Shown here in pieces: positions 41,493-54,142 of a DNA stretch of 64,000 nucleotides; position 1 is the first letter of the stretch; each line of letters begins with the position of its first letter. Where the stretch lies: positions 124,001 to 188,000 of the forward strand of contig NSJX01000019.1 in assembly GCA_002286715.1 (NCBI GenBank), in the 5' to 3' direction. The DNA is from Dentipellis sp. KUC8613 (lineage: Eukaryota; Basidiomycota; Agaricomycetes; Russulales; Hericiaceae). The notes under the pieces were generated by a model. That model saw only the letters and a program-made list of their open reading frames with translations, ran no database searches and had not been told where the DNA came from. The position numbers and the translations under genes were made by a program.

Positions 41493-43800
41493 ATGCAAAT
41501 ATTCTCCGATAGCCCGGAGTACGAGGCGCGGTGCGTCCCCCCCCCTCCCCCTCCCCTCTTCCCAATTCACCAACCCACCCGATGCACCCCGCTGACATTT
41601 GCGACGCAGGTGCAAACGCCCCTTCGCCCCGCCCACCGTCACGCTGCAGCAGATCCACGCGGCCGTCCCGAAGCACCTCCTGCAGCGCTCCGCCCCGCGC
41701 GCGCTCGCGTACGTGCTGCGCGACGTCGCGCTCGCGGGCGCGCTCGTACTGTGCGCTACGCGCATCGAGCACATCGGTGCTCTCATTGTGGCACAGTTGC
41801 CGCGGATTTCTGGTGCGGCGCCGGCGGTGAGGGGCGTGCTGTGGGCGGCGTACTGGTGGTTCCAGGGCCTGGTCGGCGCGGGGCTGTTTTGTCTTGGTGC
41901 GTGTGTGTCGTTTGATGGTGGTTGTGGTGGTGTGGAGGCTATATCGGATGCACTGACGTGTTATCGCGGGTGTTTGCAGGCCACGATGTGCGTCGTGTTT
42001 CATTTTATTTGATTGTTCATTCATTTCACTCTGGTTTATCTGATTTTTTGGTTGGGTATATCCGATGGCTGATGCTGGCCTTCTTGCTTCATTGTGCTTG
42101 GGCGTGCATAAAGGCGGGACATGGGACGCTGTTTGAGTCCCGCGTGGCGAACGATGTTGTCGGGTTTACGTTTCATTCTGTGAGTCCGCCCGTTCTTCAT
42201 GTTCCTGAGCACTGAGATTGACTCGCCTGCGCCTGCGCCTGGACCCACAGCTGCTCCTCCTGCCGTACTTCTCCTGGCGCGCGACGCACCATGCACACCA
42301 CGTCCGTCTTTCCCCTCTCCCCTCCGCGCACGCAGCATTTGATTACGATTTTGATATTGATTTTGGTCTGTATACCGCAGAAAGCAACAGGCTCGGTCGA
42401 GCGCGACGAGAACTACGTGCCCTACCACCGCGCCGACTACGGTCTCCCGCCCGCCCGCGTGGCGCGCAGCGCGGACTACGCAGAGGTGTTCGAGGAGACG
42501 CCGCTGTGGACGCTCGCGAAGGTGCTCACGATGTGCATTGCGTGGGTCCCTTCCCTCCTGTTCCTTTTTTCCAAGCCCAACGTTGACTGATGCACACCGG
42601 TCAGTGGATGGTGGATGTACCTCACGTATGTGATCGGGTTTCAGTCTAGGTGAGAAGAGCGGAATTGCTGATGGGAAGGGGCTCGGGTGCAGGCAGAATG
42701 CGATGGGCGCGAAGATGTACCCGAAGGGCACAAACCATTTTTCGCCGGGCTCGCCGTTGTTCAAGCCGCATCAACGTACGTCGCTTTCGCATGCAGGCAG
42801 ATGAACATGCTGAATTGGTATGGACATGCAGGTCCGTTGATTTTGTTGTCCGATATGGGCCTCGTAGCCGTGTTTGGGTTGCTGTGGGTTGCAGCAAGGT
42901 ACGTGGGCTGGGCGGGCGTGGCGAGGTACTATTTGGTGCCGTATCTGGTGGGTCTTTCTGCGTAACACGGGCCAAGTGTGGTGAAATAGCTGACTATATG
43001 CGCAGCTCACGAATCATTGGTATGCTTTCTCTACGTCTCCTAAGCTTGTGCCAATACTGATTTTCATATATCTCACGATACCCAGGATCGGTACGGCCAT
43101 CCCACCTACTCCCACCGAACCAACCCAACCTAACACCCATCATCACCTCTATCCAGTAATGTTCACCTACCTCCACCACTCAGACCCCACCATCCCGCAC
43201 TACTACGGCCCAGAATGGACCTTCCTCCGTGGGGCGCTCGCGACCGTCGACCGGCCGCTGCTCGGGTGGATGGGCCGGTTCTTCTTCCACAACGTCCGCC
43301 TCTTTCGCCACTCCTCCATTTTTCCCTTAAGCTTGCTGACCGCCGACTCGGATGCAAATGAAAATAGATCTCGCACGACCACATCGCGCACCACCTGTTC
43401 GTCGGCGCGCCCTTCTGTGCGTCCGCTTCCATTTCTTCTGTCACCTGTGCATGGGCACTGAATGAAGACGTGCGACCGATATATAGATCATGGCCCGGAG
43501 ATCACGAAGCACATCAAAGCGGTCCTCGGGGACGAATACAACTACGACTCCACAGTGCGCCAGTTCCTCGCCTCTGCATCTCCACTTGAGCTCGTGATCA
43601 CGCGTACACGCACACAGAACACATTCTACGCATTCTGGCGCTCCTTCACGCAATGCCTGTTCATCGAGGAGAGCACAGAGGGCGGTATCGCGTTCTACAA
43701 GAATGGCCGGGGCGAGGCGGCGCGCGAGGTTGCGGTGGGGGCGGTCGGGCTGCTGCAGAATGGGAACCAGGAAAAACAGGCTGATGTTGCTACAGCGTAG
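41493..43800 (+). CDS. Membrane fatty-acid desaturase (delta-12/omega-6-like family)
   Basis: Integral membrane di-iron desaturase of the fungal FAD2-like group; regiospecificity is inferred. The start [13 protein letters not shown] is at 41493. After an intron it continues [20 protein letters not shown] and hydrophobic helices ([35 protein letters not shown]). Histidine box 1 is built from three exons: ...CL-G, an 8-nt micro-exon (41980-41987) and the exon from 42114, giving [12 protein letters not shown]. Box 2 is [20 protein letters not shown]. Box 3 is [13 protein letters not shown] (about 43370-43400). The remaining exon runs to TAG 43798-43800. Box 1 is HDAGH instead of the usual HECGH, which marks a divergent subfamily. 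Several introns separate the conserved blocks. Confidence 0.85.
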
Positions 43801-44374
43801 AGGGTGCTAATGAGGAGCAAATGGCCATAAGTGGGATGAGACTATTACGGTGGTACCGGTATTATCTTTAGTACAAATCGCCGACACCAACCCCCATCAA
43901 TGCCGGTAGAACGAAACAGGATCTCCAAACCAACAAGCCACACGTATACGTACGCCAGGGATGAATGAAGAGTGAAGGTGAAGGTGAAGATGTCATGACG
44001 TAAGGACTCGGACGGACGAGGCGCGTGCAGATAAGTTACTGTACAAACGAGCGTCTGGCAGACGTAGTGCCCAAAGGATCAGGAAGGAGGAAAAGGGAAA
44101 AAATTAAATGCGAAACCAAACATGGAAGAAAGGAGGTAAGATGAGAATGAGAACGCGCCAGGTCCGCGGGGGAGGGTATGCAAAAAAAAAAAAAAAAAGT
44201 GAACAGGGAAGGAGAACCTAGGGGAAAGCGGAGCGGATAACCCAAGAGCGGAGTATAGCGCTTAACATAGACCAGGACACCGAAAGGAACGGAAGGAGGA
44301 GGAGGAGGAGTTTAAGGGAAACACAGCACAACACGCCAAAGCATGAAACCCGTAGCCGGAGCCACTCACGCGCC
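43801..44374. other. Intergenic stretch between convergent genes
   Basis: About 570 bp, holding two 3'UTRs. It has an A18 run at about 44180-44198 and GAA/GGA-rich patches. No gene seen. Confidence 0.4.
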
Positions 44375-47300
44375 TCACGCGCTCAACGGCGGCTCGCCCG
44401 CCTCCTCCCGCGCGCTCCGCCCCCTCCACCCGAACCAGCTCTTCGGCCTGACCCCCGCGCCCACCCCCACCCCATGCCCCTCCACCGCACTCGACGCCGC
44501 GCCCTCGCCCTCCGTGCCCGCGGGCATCGGCGACCCGGGCGGTGCAAACGCACTCCTCCGCCACCCAGGACTGCGCGCGCCCGCATAGCCCTCCCCGCCG
44601 TCCATGTCCATGACGACCTTCATCGTCTCGGGGTCGATGCGGAAGCGGCGGTCCTTGAGCGCGCGGCCCATGTCCTCCGGGCGCAGCTGCCCGTCGAGCA
44701 GCGAGGAGATGTTCGAGGACGCGGTGATCGCCGCGGCGGACGCGAGCGTGCCGGGCGGCTGCAGGAGACGCAGGTCGCGCCGGTCGTGCCGGTGCAGGAT
44801 CTGGATGAGCGTGCCGAAGAAGGCGAGCATGAGCAGGGCGACGACGAGCAGGTGCGCGGCGACGTCGCTGGGGGTGAGGGGGGTGTGGTTAGCAGGAGGA
44901 TGCGGGGCAGGGAGAGGGGAGGGCGTACTCGATCCAGAGGCGTGTTTGTGTGGTTGAGACGCGGACGTTGAGGTCTGAGTTCGTGTTCGTGAAGTACACC
45001 AGGCGCGCGATCATCGCGAGGTACGTCGTCTGCAACGCGCACACTTTCCATCAGTCTCCGTCTCCCAGCCCAACTGCTACGGCACTCACATACACCTGCG
45101 CGGACAGCGGCGCAAACGCATTATCATCAAACGCGCGCGTCAGCCCGCCCGGATAATTCTGCACCGCATTCTGGAACACCGCGGCAGGCAGCTGCAGCTG
45201 TATCGCCGTCGCGCGCTGCATCACAAACGGGTCCGCGACGAGCTGCGACGCGGTCCAGTTCAGGCCATTATACGCCTTCCCATCGAGCGGCGCGCCCGTG
45301 ATATTGCCCGCGGCGGTCCCGGGCGTCGTGGCGAACGGGCCCGTCACGTTCACCGCGGTGATGTTGCCCGAGTGCAGATCGACGTCGACGGCGACGCTCT
45401 GCAGCGTGATGCGCGGGGCGCACATCGTCACGGAGGCCATGGGTGTGGGCTCGTACGTGAAGAACCAGAAGATCGCCGGCAGGAAGGGCACGTCGGTCCC
45501 TGCGAAGGCGCTGCAGGGCGGCAGGATCTCCGCGCCGAAGAGGTGCTCGGACGTCTTGTTGACGGTCCAGGAGAAGGTGCAGCCGTTGAAGGTTGCGCTG
45601 TTGTTCCAGCTGCCTGAGCCGTCGGGGTTGCGGTTCATTTGCACGCCCTAGGAGCGAGCGGGAGGAAGGGGGGAAGGGGAGAAAGGGTGAGGGAGGGGAG
45701 AGGAGGGGCAAAGGCGAGAGGGGGACGCACCTGGTCGGGGTTCTGGCACCCCGGGTCGCTGAGGATGGCGCTGGTGTTGGCAGAGAGCGAGCCGTTGTTC
45801 GCGAGGTTGTACGGCAGCTGGCGCACGTGGTCAGAAATGCGCGAATAGCCAACTGGTATGTGGGTGTGAGTGCCTTACGTCGAACAGCGCGACCGTGTAG
45901 CCGCCCTTGACGAAGTTCGGGTCGCCGAGGTTGTACAGGATCGAGGAGGAGGCGTATCCCGAGGCGCCGAGGAACGCTGCGTCATATATCGAGCGTCAAC
46001 GGATCGGTCACGGTGGTCAGGGTGATGGACAGCGCACTAACAGGTGAGGTCCTGGAACTGCTGATCCTGGTTCAGGCCGATGGCTTGTCGGCTGGTGACC
46101 TGCGCATCTGAAGATAGTGTCAGCGCACCCGTCCAACAGCAACAACTTCGATGATGATGGTGATGGTGGAGATGGGTGAATGGATGTGTGGGACGCACCT
46201 GGGAGTGTGATGTAGGTTTGCCTGAGCGTGAACAGCGCCGCGGCGAGAGGCTGGAAGGAGAGTCCGACGATGGCCATGAGGGAGGTGAGCGCGACGAGGT
46301 GGTGCTTGTTCACTGCCGCGCTTAGCCAGACGAAGAAGTTGCTATAGGACATCGGGAGTCAGAGGCTCCTCAGAGGTAAACAGAGGGTGGAGTGCTTACT
46401 GAGTACGGGTGTAGTCCAGCAGCAGACTACGCTCGGCGGGGGAGTCGCCATGTGCAAGGTCGACGTATGGCTCAAGAATACCCCGCTAATTAGCTCGAGC
46501 CAGATGAAAGGCCAGACACAAACGAACCTGCATGCGCTTGACCTCGATATCCGTCCACGCCCACAACCCCACGAATATCATCGCAACGCCGACAGGAGGG
46601 AGCGTCTACGATCACACGGAAAGTAAGCCTCTCAACCGCAACAGCGCCATCAGAGCACACGCACGTATATATAATGCATAATGCCCTCCTCGCTCGAGAA
46701 CTTGCCCGTCGTCTTCCACCCTGCGAGCCGTGCCATCTCAACACCACGAGCAAAACACACGAGCAGATGCAGACGAATGCGGCGCACCATTGTTCCTGCT
46801 CGAATACAGCCGCGCGACTTCCAGCCCGACCGCGACGAGCACGAGGAACGTGACGTACGTCGCCCAGAACCACGTCTTGAGCGGCGTCGGCGTCCAGTAC
46901 ACGATGCCGGGCGGGAGCGGTGGGGCGCCTGGAGCCGAAAGAGATCGTGATAGCCATCCATCATCATGGAAGGACGGACATATGGAATGGGAATCCAGAA
47001 TGCAGAAGCGCAGAATGCACGCATGAGAGAAACGCAGGATGCACGCATGAGAAAAACGCGGCGCGTATGGCAAGCGGGCGACGCACCGTCCGCCTTCTCG
47101 TCCTGGAACGTCGTGTAGCCGTACGTCGACGGCGGGCGCGGGACGGCGCCGGGGGTGAGCCCGGCGGGGTGCAGCACGGCGTGCTCGGCGTCCGGGAGCG
47201 GCGGGGAGAGCGCGTCGGTGGTGTCGGCGTCGGCGTCGACTTCGTCTTTGAGGGACGAGGAGTGCGATTGCATGCGGGGGGATTCGGTGCCGACCTGCGA

Positions 47301-47489
47301 GATGGGGCGGAGGGTGAGGGTGAGGGTTGGGGAGGTTGGGAGGGTAAGGGGGCGCACCTGCTCGTAGTCTACGGAGGGCAGCTGGGATTGCCAGGGCACC
47401 ATCTTGGGGGGCTCGGGGAGGCGTCGGATGCCGGCGGGGGGTGGGTCTGACATGTTAGCAGCGGATACGTCAATTTCCTTCGGTGCCAT
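44375..47489 (-). CDS. DUF3433-family multi-pass membrane protein
   Basis: Fungal membrane protein of unknown function. ATG 47489 gives MAPKEIDVSAANMSDPPPAG. A disordered N-terminus follows with STYGYTTFQDEKADG, then the first membrane segments (TWFWATYVTFLVLVAVGLEV). Next come a loop and VAMIFVGLWAWTDIEVKRMQ, the conserved SPAERSLLLDYT, and HLVALTSLMAIVGLSFQPLA. A large extracellular part with many N-glycosylation sites and cysteines follows (about 45050-46020). A final helix (LLVVALLMLAFFGTLIQILH) leads to a cytosolic tail ending EPPLSA at 44375. About ten exons. Length and arrangement fit the DUF3433 family of Agaricomycetes. No catalytic motif is visible. Confidence 0.75.
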
Positions 47490-48092
47490 TTCGATCTGGG
47501 GAAGTAGAGACCTTGTGTTAATTATTCGTCGCAGGCAAGGAACGTAGGAAAAGAGAGAACGAAGAAAACAGAAAGAGAAGGAGAAGGAATGAAGAAAGGC
47601 AAGCGGCGGCGGCGATGGGATATAGACGGTGCAGCCCATCGCGTGGTGATTACAGCAACCACCGCTCATGGTGCCTCGCCTGGACGCGACGAGTGATATC
47701 GCGCAGATCCGTGAAGGGCGCGCACCGGACTGTGTAGAGCAGGACCCATCAAAGAACTCACCTCCAGCGCGCAGTGTCGGAGGCTCCGAGAGCGTAGGTA
47801 ATTGAGTCGGGCGCGGGGGGCGTTGGGGGCAGGGAGGATGTGCGCCGCTCGAGTCGGGCGGGACGCTGCTTTCTAGTCGTCCGGGTGGCTCACCTGCAGA
47901 TGGTGCCGATAGCGTGCACGGGGGGCCGATTGTGAAAGGAAAATGTGGACGCCGCTGGCTGTGGACCCGGAAAGAGCACGAGCTGCGTCTGGCGCCTGAC
48001 TCTTGCGCGCAGGCTCAAGCTGGAGAGACTCAGAGGCTGGGATGCTGAGAGAGCCGACGGCGGCGCTTGCATTGCGATGCGTGATAAAAAAC
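47490..48092. other. Intergenic stretch
   Basis: Promoter side of the DUF3433 gene. GA-rich patches (47540-47600) and several short open frames without domain content. Confidence 0.4.
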
Positions 48093-48138
48093 GTTGGCAG
48101 ATTTGTTAGCAGATTTGTTGGCAGATTTGTTGGCAGAT
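48093..48138. repeat. 12-bp tandem repeat
   Basis: About 3.8 copies of GTTGGCAGATTT (48093-48104, 48105-48116, 48117-48128, 48129-48138). Copy 2 has A in place of one G. A small minisatellite in non-coding DNA. Confidence 0.85.
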
Positions 48139-49830
48139 AGCGATTTCGGGTTTGAGAAACGCGCGTAGACGCTCGCAGACCTCTGATCCTCTCCCGTCCC
48201 AGCCACCACGCCTCATGCCGCTCCTTGGCATCCGTTCTTTCTTCTCTCCCCAATTGTCTGCACACGCACACATGTCTTGAACTCTCTTTTTCTTATCTGC
48301 GTCTTTTTCTGAAATTTACGAGTTTCTTTATTACGGATCCTTTGGGACGAATTCCAGTGCGGAATGCACATATAGGCACGCGACGCTCCCCCGGGCCCGC
48401 CGGCATGCCCGGATTCCACCCGACTCGGATATCAGCTTGAAGCCCGCATGCACCTGTCCATGCAACCATCTACTGCCGGCCTTCCATGAACAGCCCTCCC
48501 GTTTCGGCAGTGCATGCACTTGAATTGGAGCTCGTGTACTTACTACACGCGCGGTTCAGATACCTGCAGAACGTCCACAGGATTGAACCACGAAACCCTG
48601 AGCGGGTGCAGGTTGGTGGCCCACCAGTCGGCCTTCGGACGATCGACGGGGGGATATATCTCGATCGGTTTGTATTGATGTGTGCAGCGGGTGACCCACA
48701 CAGACCCTAGACGACCCTGACGCGTACGAGGCGCGCCCGACGCTCGTCTTGCACGATTCGAAGGGTGCCCAGAGGACGGCTGAGGTATATGTATGTATAG
48801 AAACTACTCAACGTTGTCAGATGCAGCGGGTGCGGCTGGGAGGCGGAGGCGTGAGTGGGAGCAATATAGCTGCACTGCCGCTCTGAATCCAATCGAGCAA
48901 CCGACGCAAGGCCATCTACGGTGGAAGTCAGCGGTCGTGACTAAAAATACTCTCATACCACAGGCAAGCAGCCGAGCAAGTAATAATTCGCCTTTTTGAA
49001 TGGGAGAGGCCTAGTGTCATTCGAGATGACAGCAAGTGTGGGATCGACTCGACCATGAAGTGGGTCATGATCAGCTCCTTACAAAGCCAAACCCAAAGGT
49101 CAACGAGGGGAGCTACACTGACGACGGTGAGACGTTGGGTAGCTGCGCTAAGCTACAGCGAAGCCCACGAGAAATGGCATATACCAGTCATCGTATAAGG
49201 AGTGCTAAGATGGAGTCTATAAAGTTGTCGACAGAACCTGCAATCCGAGATATCATTGACCAAGCACGAAACAGACACCATACCCATACCAATAATACCG
49301 CAGAGTACTCTACGATCCCGAAAATGTCACCTTCCTTCCGAGCTTCTACACCTTCCAGTCCGAGGCATAGGAGTAAAGCGCTAAAGAGCAAATATACGGA
49401 GGAAGTTGTTGTTGCACCGGGTACTTCAGAGGCCGCAGTGGGCGTGCTGCGGCTTCTGTACACAGAGGTGCAGGAGATATGTAACGTCGCGTACGACTAT
49501 CAGTTACACGCGAAAGCAAGAAGATTATAGCGAGAACATAAAACGATATTGGACATCGAGAGCACCACGATTGCCTGGGGACGGTGGTGGTAACTAGCAT
49601 GACTGAGCGCAGCCGTACTGTGCGACCGAAGGAAGCGCGGGCCGGACTCCGACGATAAAGGGAAACAGACTCCCACATCCACGTGCTTATACTCGCTGAC
49701 TAACAGACGCGTCGAAACGCCGCAGCGCGTCCGACGCGTCCTCTCCGCTGTCCCCAACATCTCCGCGTCGTCTGGACATAGGAGCTCACACATCACACCC
49801 ACCCACCCCGGCGCCGCTTCATCGCACATC
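48139..49830. other. Intergenic stretch before MSH2, no gene recognised
   Basis: About 1.7 kb. Open frames on both strands (largest plus-strand frame about 49036-49530) have no recognisable domain and no supporting exon chain. Treated as non-coding, apart from the MSH2 promoter near the right end. Confidence 0.4.
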
Positions 49831-52800
49831 ATGGCGCTCATGTACGGCAAAGAAAAAGATGACAACGACATCGGTGAGCCCGCCCCCTCAGTGTCTCTAC
49901 ACGCAAGCACTAACCCGTCTTTATGCTCGTCCATCCCACCTAGACACGAACATCGACCCGGGCTTCTGCGCCTTCTTCCACTCCCTGCCCAAAAAGTCGC
50001 CCGACACGGGCACCGTGCGCCTCTTCGCGCGCAGCGGCGGCGAGTTCTACACCGCGCACGGCGCGGACGCGCTCTACGTCGCGCAGCACGTCTTCCACAC
50101 CAATTCGGTGCTCAAGCTCCTCGGCGCGGGCGCGAAGGCGCTCCAGAGCGTCACGCTGCGGCCGGCGATGGCGAAGGCGTTTTTGCGCGAGGCGCTGACG
50201 GGGTTCCAGTTGCGTGTCGAGATTTGGGTGCCTGAGGCCGGGCAGGGCAAGAAGGCGACAAAGTTTAGGCTGGATAAAGAGGTATGTGTGTCGTGGTTAT
50301 TTCTTTTTTTTTTGCGGTGCATTTGTGTGCGGGTGCGTGCGTGGGCGGATGTGTGCTGACTGGGGAACTGGGAACTGGAACAGGCGTCGCCGGGGAACCT
50401 GCACGCGGTGGAGGACCTGCTGTTCTCGGACACGGACGTGCTGACCGCGCCGATGGTCATGGCGATCAAGATCGCGTCGACGCCGAGCGTGCCGGGCGCG
50501 CCGGCGAAGGACAAGAACAAGACGGTCGGCATTGCGTTTGCGGATGCGAGCACGCGGGAGCTGGGCGTCTCGGATTTCGTGGATAACGATTTGTTCTCGA
50601 ATACTGAGGTGCAGCAAGCTCTCTCAGTCTTATGTGATGAAAGGGGAATGCTCATGCGTTTGCAGACGCTCGTTATCCAGCTCGGGATCAAAGAGGCTTG
50701 TATACCCACCGGCACTGCGTCAGGCACAACTGACCGCGACTTCGACCTCAAGAAGCTCAAGGACGTCCTCGACCGGTGCGGGGTGGTCATCACCGAGCGC
50801 AAACCAAGTACGTCCATCACCCTGTTCTTGACATCCTACTCACGACTCGCGACGTATGGCAGGCGAGTTCATGCCCAAAAACATCGAAGACGACCTGAAG
50901 CGCCTGCTCGTCGAGGCCGAGGCTGCGGCGGCCGCGAACGCGGAGGCGTCCGCGCTGATTCGTACACGACATTCCTTTGTCTTTATCCTGGTTGCTTACG
51001 AGTTTGTTTTTGAACAGCACAACTCGCGCTGCCGACGGCACCAGGGGCGCTCGCCGCGCTGCTCGCGTACCTCAACCTCCTGTCCGACTCGTCGAACCAC
51101 GGCGCATGGACGATCCGGACGCACGACCTGGGGCAGTATATGCGCCTCGACGCGAGCGCGCTGCGTGCGCTCAACCTCGTCGAGGTCGGCACTGTAAGCC
51201 ACATGTCACCTCGTCCGGGTTTTGGGTGGCAATTGACGGGGTGTATGCGGGGATGAAGGGCTCCGTGAACAAAAACGCGACCCTCACCGGCCTGCTGGGT
51301 AAGTGCAAGACCGCGCAGGGCACGCGCATGCTCGGGAGCTGGCTCAAGCAGCCGCTCGTCAACAAGCACGAAATCCGTACGCATCCTGCCATGCGACTGT
51401 GCTTCCCGCTGATCGTGATGACTGATGATGTATGCGTGGCAGTGAAAAGACAGGATCTGGTAGAGACGTTCGTGGAGGACTCGAATGCGCGGAAGAACCT
51501 GCAGGACGAGTATATGAAGTATATGCCGGATATGCACAGGATCTCGAAGCGCTTCCAGAAGTCGGTCGCGTCGCTGGAGGATGTCGTGCGCGTGTACCAG
51601 GCCGTGCTCAAAGTACGCCTCTTCATTCTCCCTTCTCCTCCCTTCATGCCGTTCCCAATGAACATGCACCGCACCCGCTGACCCGCCCTCCCCACCACAG
51701 CTCTCCGGCCTCATCGAGACCCTCAAGCACGTCGAGCCCAAAACCCCGCACAGCAAGTCACTCATCCAGGAGCAATACCTGGACAGCCTCGCGCAGTACG
51801 CCGCGAACCTGGACAAGTACGCCGAGATGGTCGAGTCGACGCTCGACCTCGCCGAGCTCGACCGCCACAACTACGTCATCAAGCCCGACTACGACCCGCG
51901 CCTCAGGGTGCTCGCGGACACGCTCGGCGCGGCGCGCGACGGGCTCGACCAGGAGCACCGCGACGTCGGGCGCGATCTGGGCTTGGAGCTCGATAGGAAG
52001 CTGCATCTGGAGAACTCGGCCACGTATGGGTATTGTTTGCGCTTGACGAAGAACGTGAGTGCCGGTGCTTGTGGACTGCGTGTCGATGTGTGGGGGGCTG
52101 ATGCTTATGGGTGTGTGGCGGTTGGGGGTCTGCAGGACGCGCGCGCGATCCAGAACAAGCGGAAGTACATCGAGCTCGGGACGGTCAAGTCGGGCGTGTT
52201 CTTCACGACGACGGCGCTGAAGGAGCTCGCGCTGGAGTACCACGATGCGACGGAGTCGTACAAGCGCACGCAGAGCGGGCTCGTGAAGGAGGTCGTCAGC
52301 ATCGCGTGTGGGTCCCTTTCACCTCCCCTCTGTCTGCTCGTGAAATTGTTTGATTGATGGCGGGCGGGGGCAGCGACGTATACGCCCGTGCTGGAGCACC
52401 TGAACGGCGTGCTTGCGCATCTGGACGTCATCCTGAGGTGCGTCGCGTCCCGTCGAGCGTTTCGATTTGGAGCAGTGCGGAGGCTGAGGTGCTCTGGTCA
52501 AGCTTCGCGCAGGTCGCGGTGAATGCGCCCGAGGCGTACGTGAAGCCCACCATCCTTGACAAAGGTGCGCCCACGGCTCTTGCATCGATGCATGGGTGAA
52601 AAGAGCTGACTGGTGTGCTGGTGGGCGGATGTACAGGCGCGGGCGACCTGATCCTGAAGGAGGCCCGGCATCCGTGTTTGGAGGTTCAGGATGATATGAG
52701 CTTCATCCCGAATGATGTCGAGATGGTGAAAAGTACGTCTCCCCGCCCCCGCACGCTATTCGCGAATGCCTGACTGAGAGCCGACAGATGAAAGTGAATT

Positions 52801-54142
52801 CCAGATTATCAGTACGCCGGTCCCCATTATTCATTCTTTCGACGCGGCCCGAGGAAACTGACTCGCTTTGAAAGCCGGACCGAACATGGGAGGGAAGAGC
52901 ACGTACATCCGCCAGGTCCGTACGACATCGTTTTGACGCTCTGCTTTGACTCTGGTGGGCTGACTGAGTTTTTCATTGCAACCGCAGGTCGGCGTGATCG
53001 CGCTCATGGCACAGACCGGCTCCTTCGTGCCCTGCGCCGAGGCACAGATCCCGATCTTCGACTCGATCCTGTGCCGTGTCGGCGCGGGCGACAGCCAGCT
53101 GAAGGGCATTTCGACATTCATGGCGGAGATGCTCGAGACGGCGACAATCCTCAAGGTGCGTGCATGCCCTTGATAGATGGATGGGGGAGGCTGACAGGGT
53201 TGGGTAGTCTGCGACGAAGGACTCGCTGATTATTATTGATGAGCTCGGGAGAGGTGAGCTTCGTCTCTTTCATGAGTCGGGTGAACATAACTGAAGGTAT
53301 TTTGTGCGACAGGAACGTCGACCTACGACGGCTTCGGCCTCGCCTGGGCCATCTCCGAGTGCGTCTCATCTATCTCCAACGCGTTCGCCCTACCCAGCTC
53401 ACTTATGCCTTACAGACACATCGCATCACAGACACGCGCCTTCTGCATGTTCGCCACGCACTTCCACGAACTGACCGCCCTGGACCAAGAGCTGCCGCAC
53501 GTGAAGAATCTGCATGTCGTAGCGCACGTGTCCGATACGAAAGAGGCCTCGCGCGAGCGGGATATCACGTTGTTGTATAAGGTCGAGCCAGGTGCGCGTG
53601 GTTTTCAAGCTGTTTCGGGTGGTGCGGGAGCTGATCGTGTTGGGCAGGCGTGTGTGATCAGAGCTTTGGGATTCATGTGGCGGAGTTGGCGAATTTCCCC
53701 GAGTCGGTTGTGAAGGTGGGTGTTTTGATTTTTTGGAGGTTCAATGATGGGGTAGTTGCTCACGCTTTTGTGCAGCTTGCGAAGCGCAAGGCGGATGAGC
53801 TTGAAGATTTCAATACTGGTACGCCGAGTTCGGTTTTCTGACAACATAGGGTGATTTGCTCAAGGCTTTGTCACAGAGAGCGCCCCCTCGCAAGAGCCTG
53901 AAATTGCGCCCGAGGTGACCGAAGAAGGTATCAAGCTCGTCGAAGAGTTCCTCCGGTCATGGAGCGCCCAGAGCGCGACAGGTCAGGATGGCGACGGCGA
54001 TGTCGTCATGGTCGATGACAACCCCACACGAGCGGACGCTTCTCCAGAAGCTCAACTCGCACAGCTCAAAGCTTGCTTCGCCGAGTTCCAGCCTCGACTG
54101 GAGAGCAATCCCTGGGTGCAGTCTCTGCTTTCCACTCTGTGA
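49831..54142 (+). CDS. MSH2: DNA mismatch-repair protein MSH2
   Basis: MutS homologue that pairs with MSH3 or MSH6 to recognise mismatches and small loops. The start [14 protein letters not shown] at 49831 is followed by the mismatch-binding domain ([34 protein letters not shown]). It continues with the connector and levers ([36 protein letters not shown] and clamp helices around 51840-52010). The ATPase carries the Walker A motif [13 protein letters not shown] (about 52865-52915), [15 protein letters not shown], the signature [16 protein letters not shown], Walker B DELGRGTSTYDG and the [12 protein letters not shown] switch. The C-terminal helix-turn-helix is [17 protein letters not shown], followed by [12 protein letters not shown]. 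The last exon ends WVQSLLSTL with TGA at 54140-54142. About 15 introns. No break seen. Confidence 0.95.

Noticed and set aside
49036..49530. Plus-strand open frame of about 165 codons before MSH2
   Set aside because: No domain, no splice-linked partner and atypical composition. An overlapping minus-strand frame is equally open, so neither is supported.
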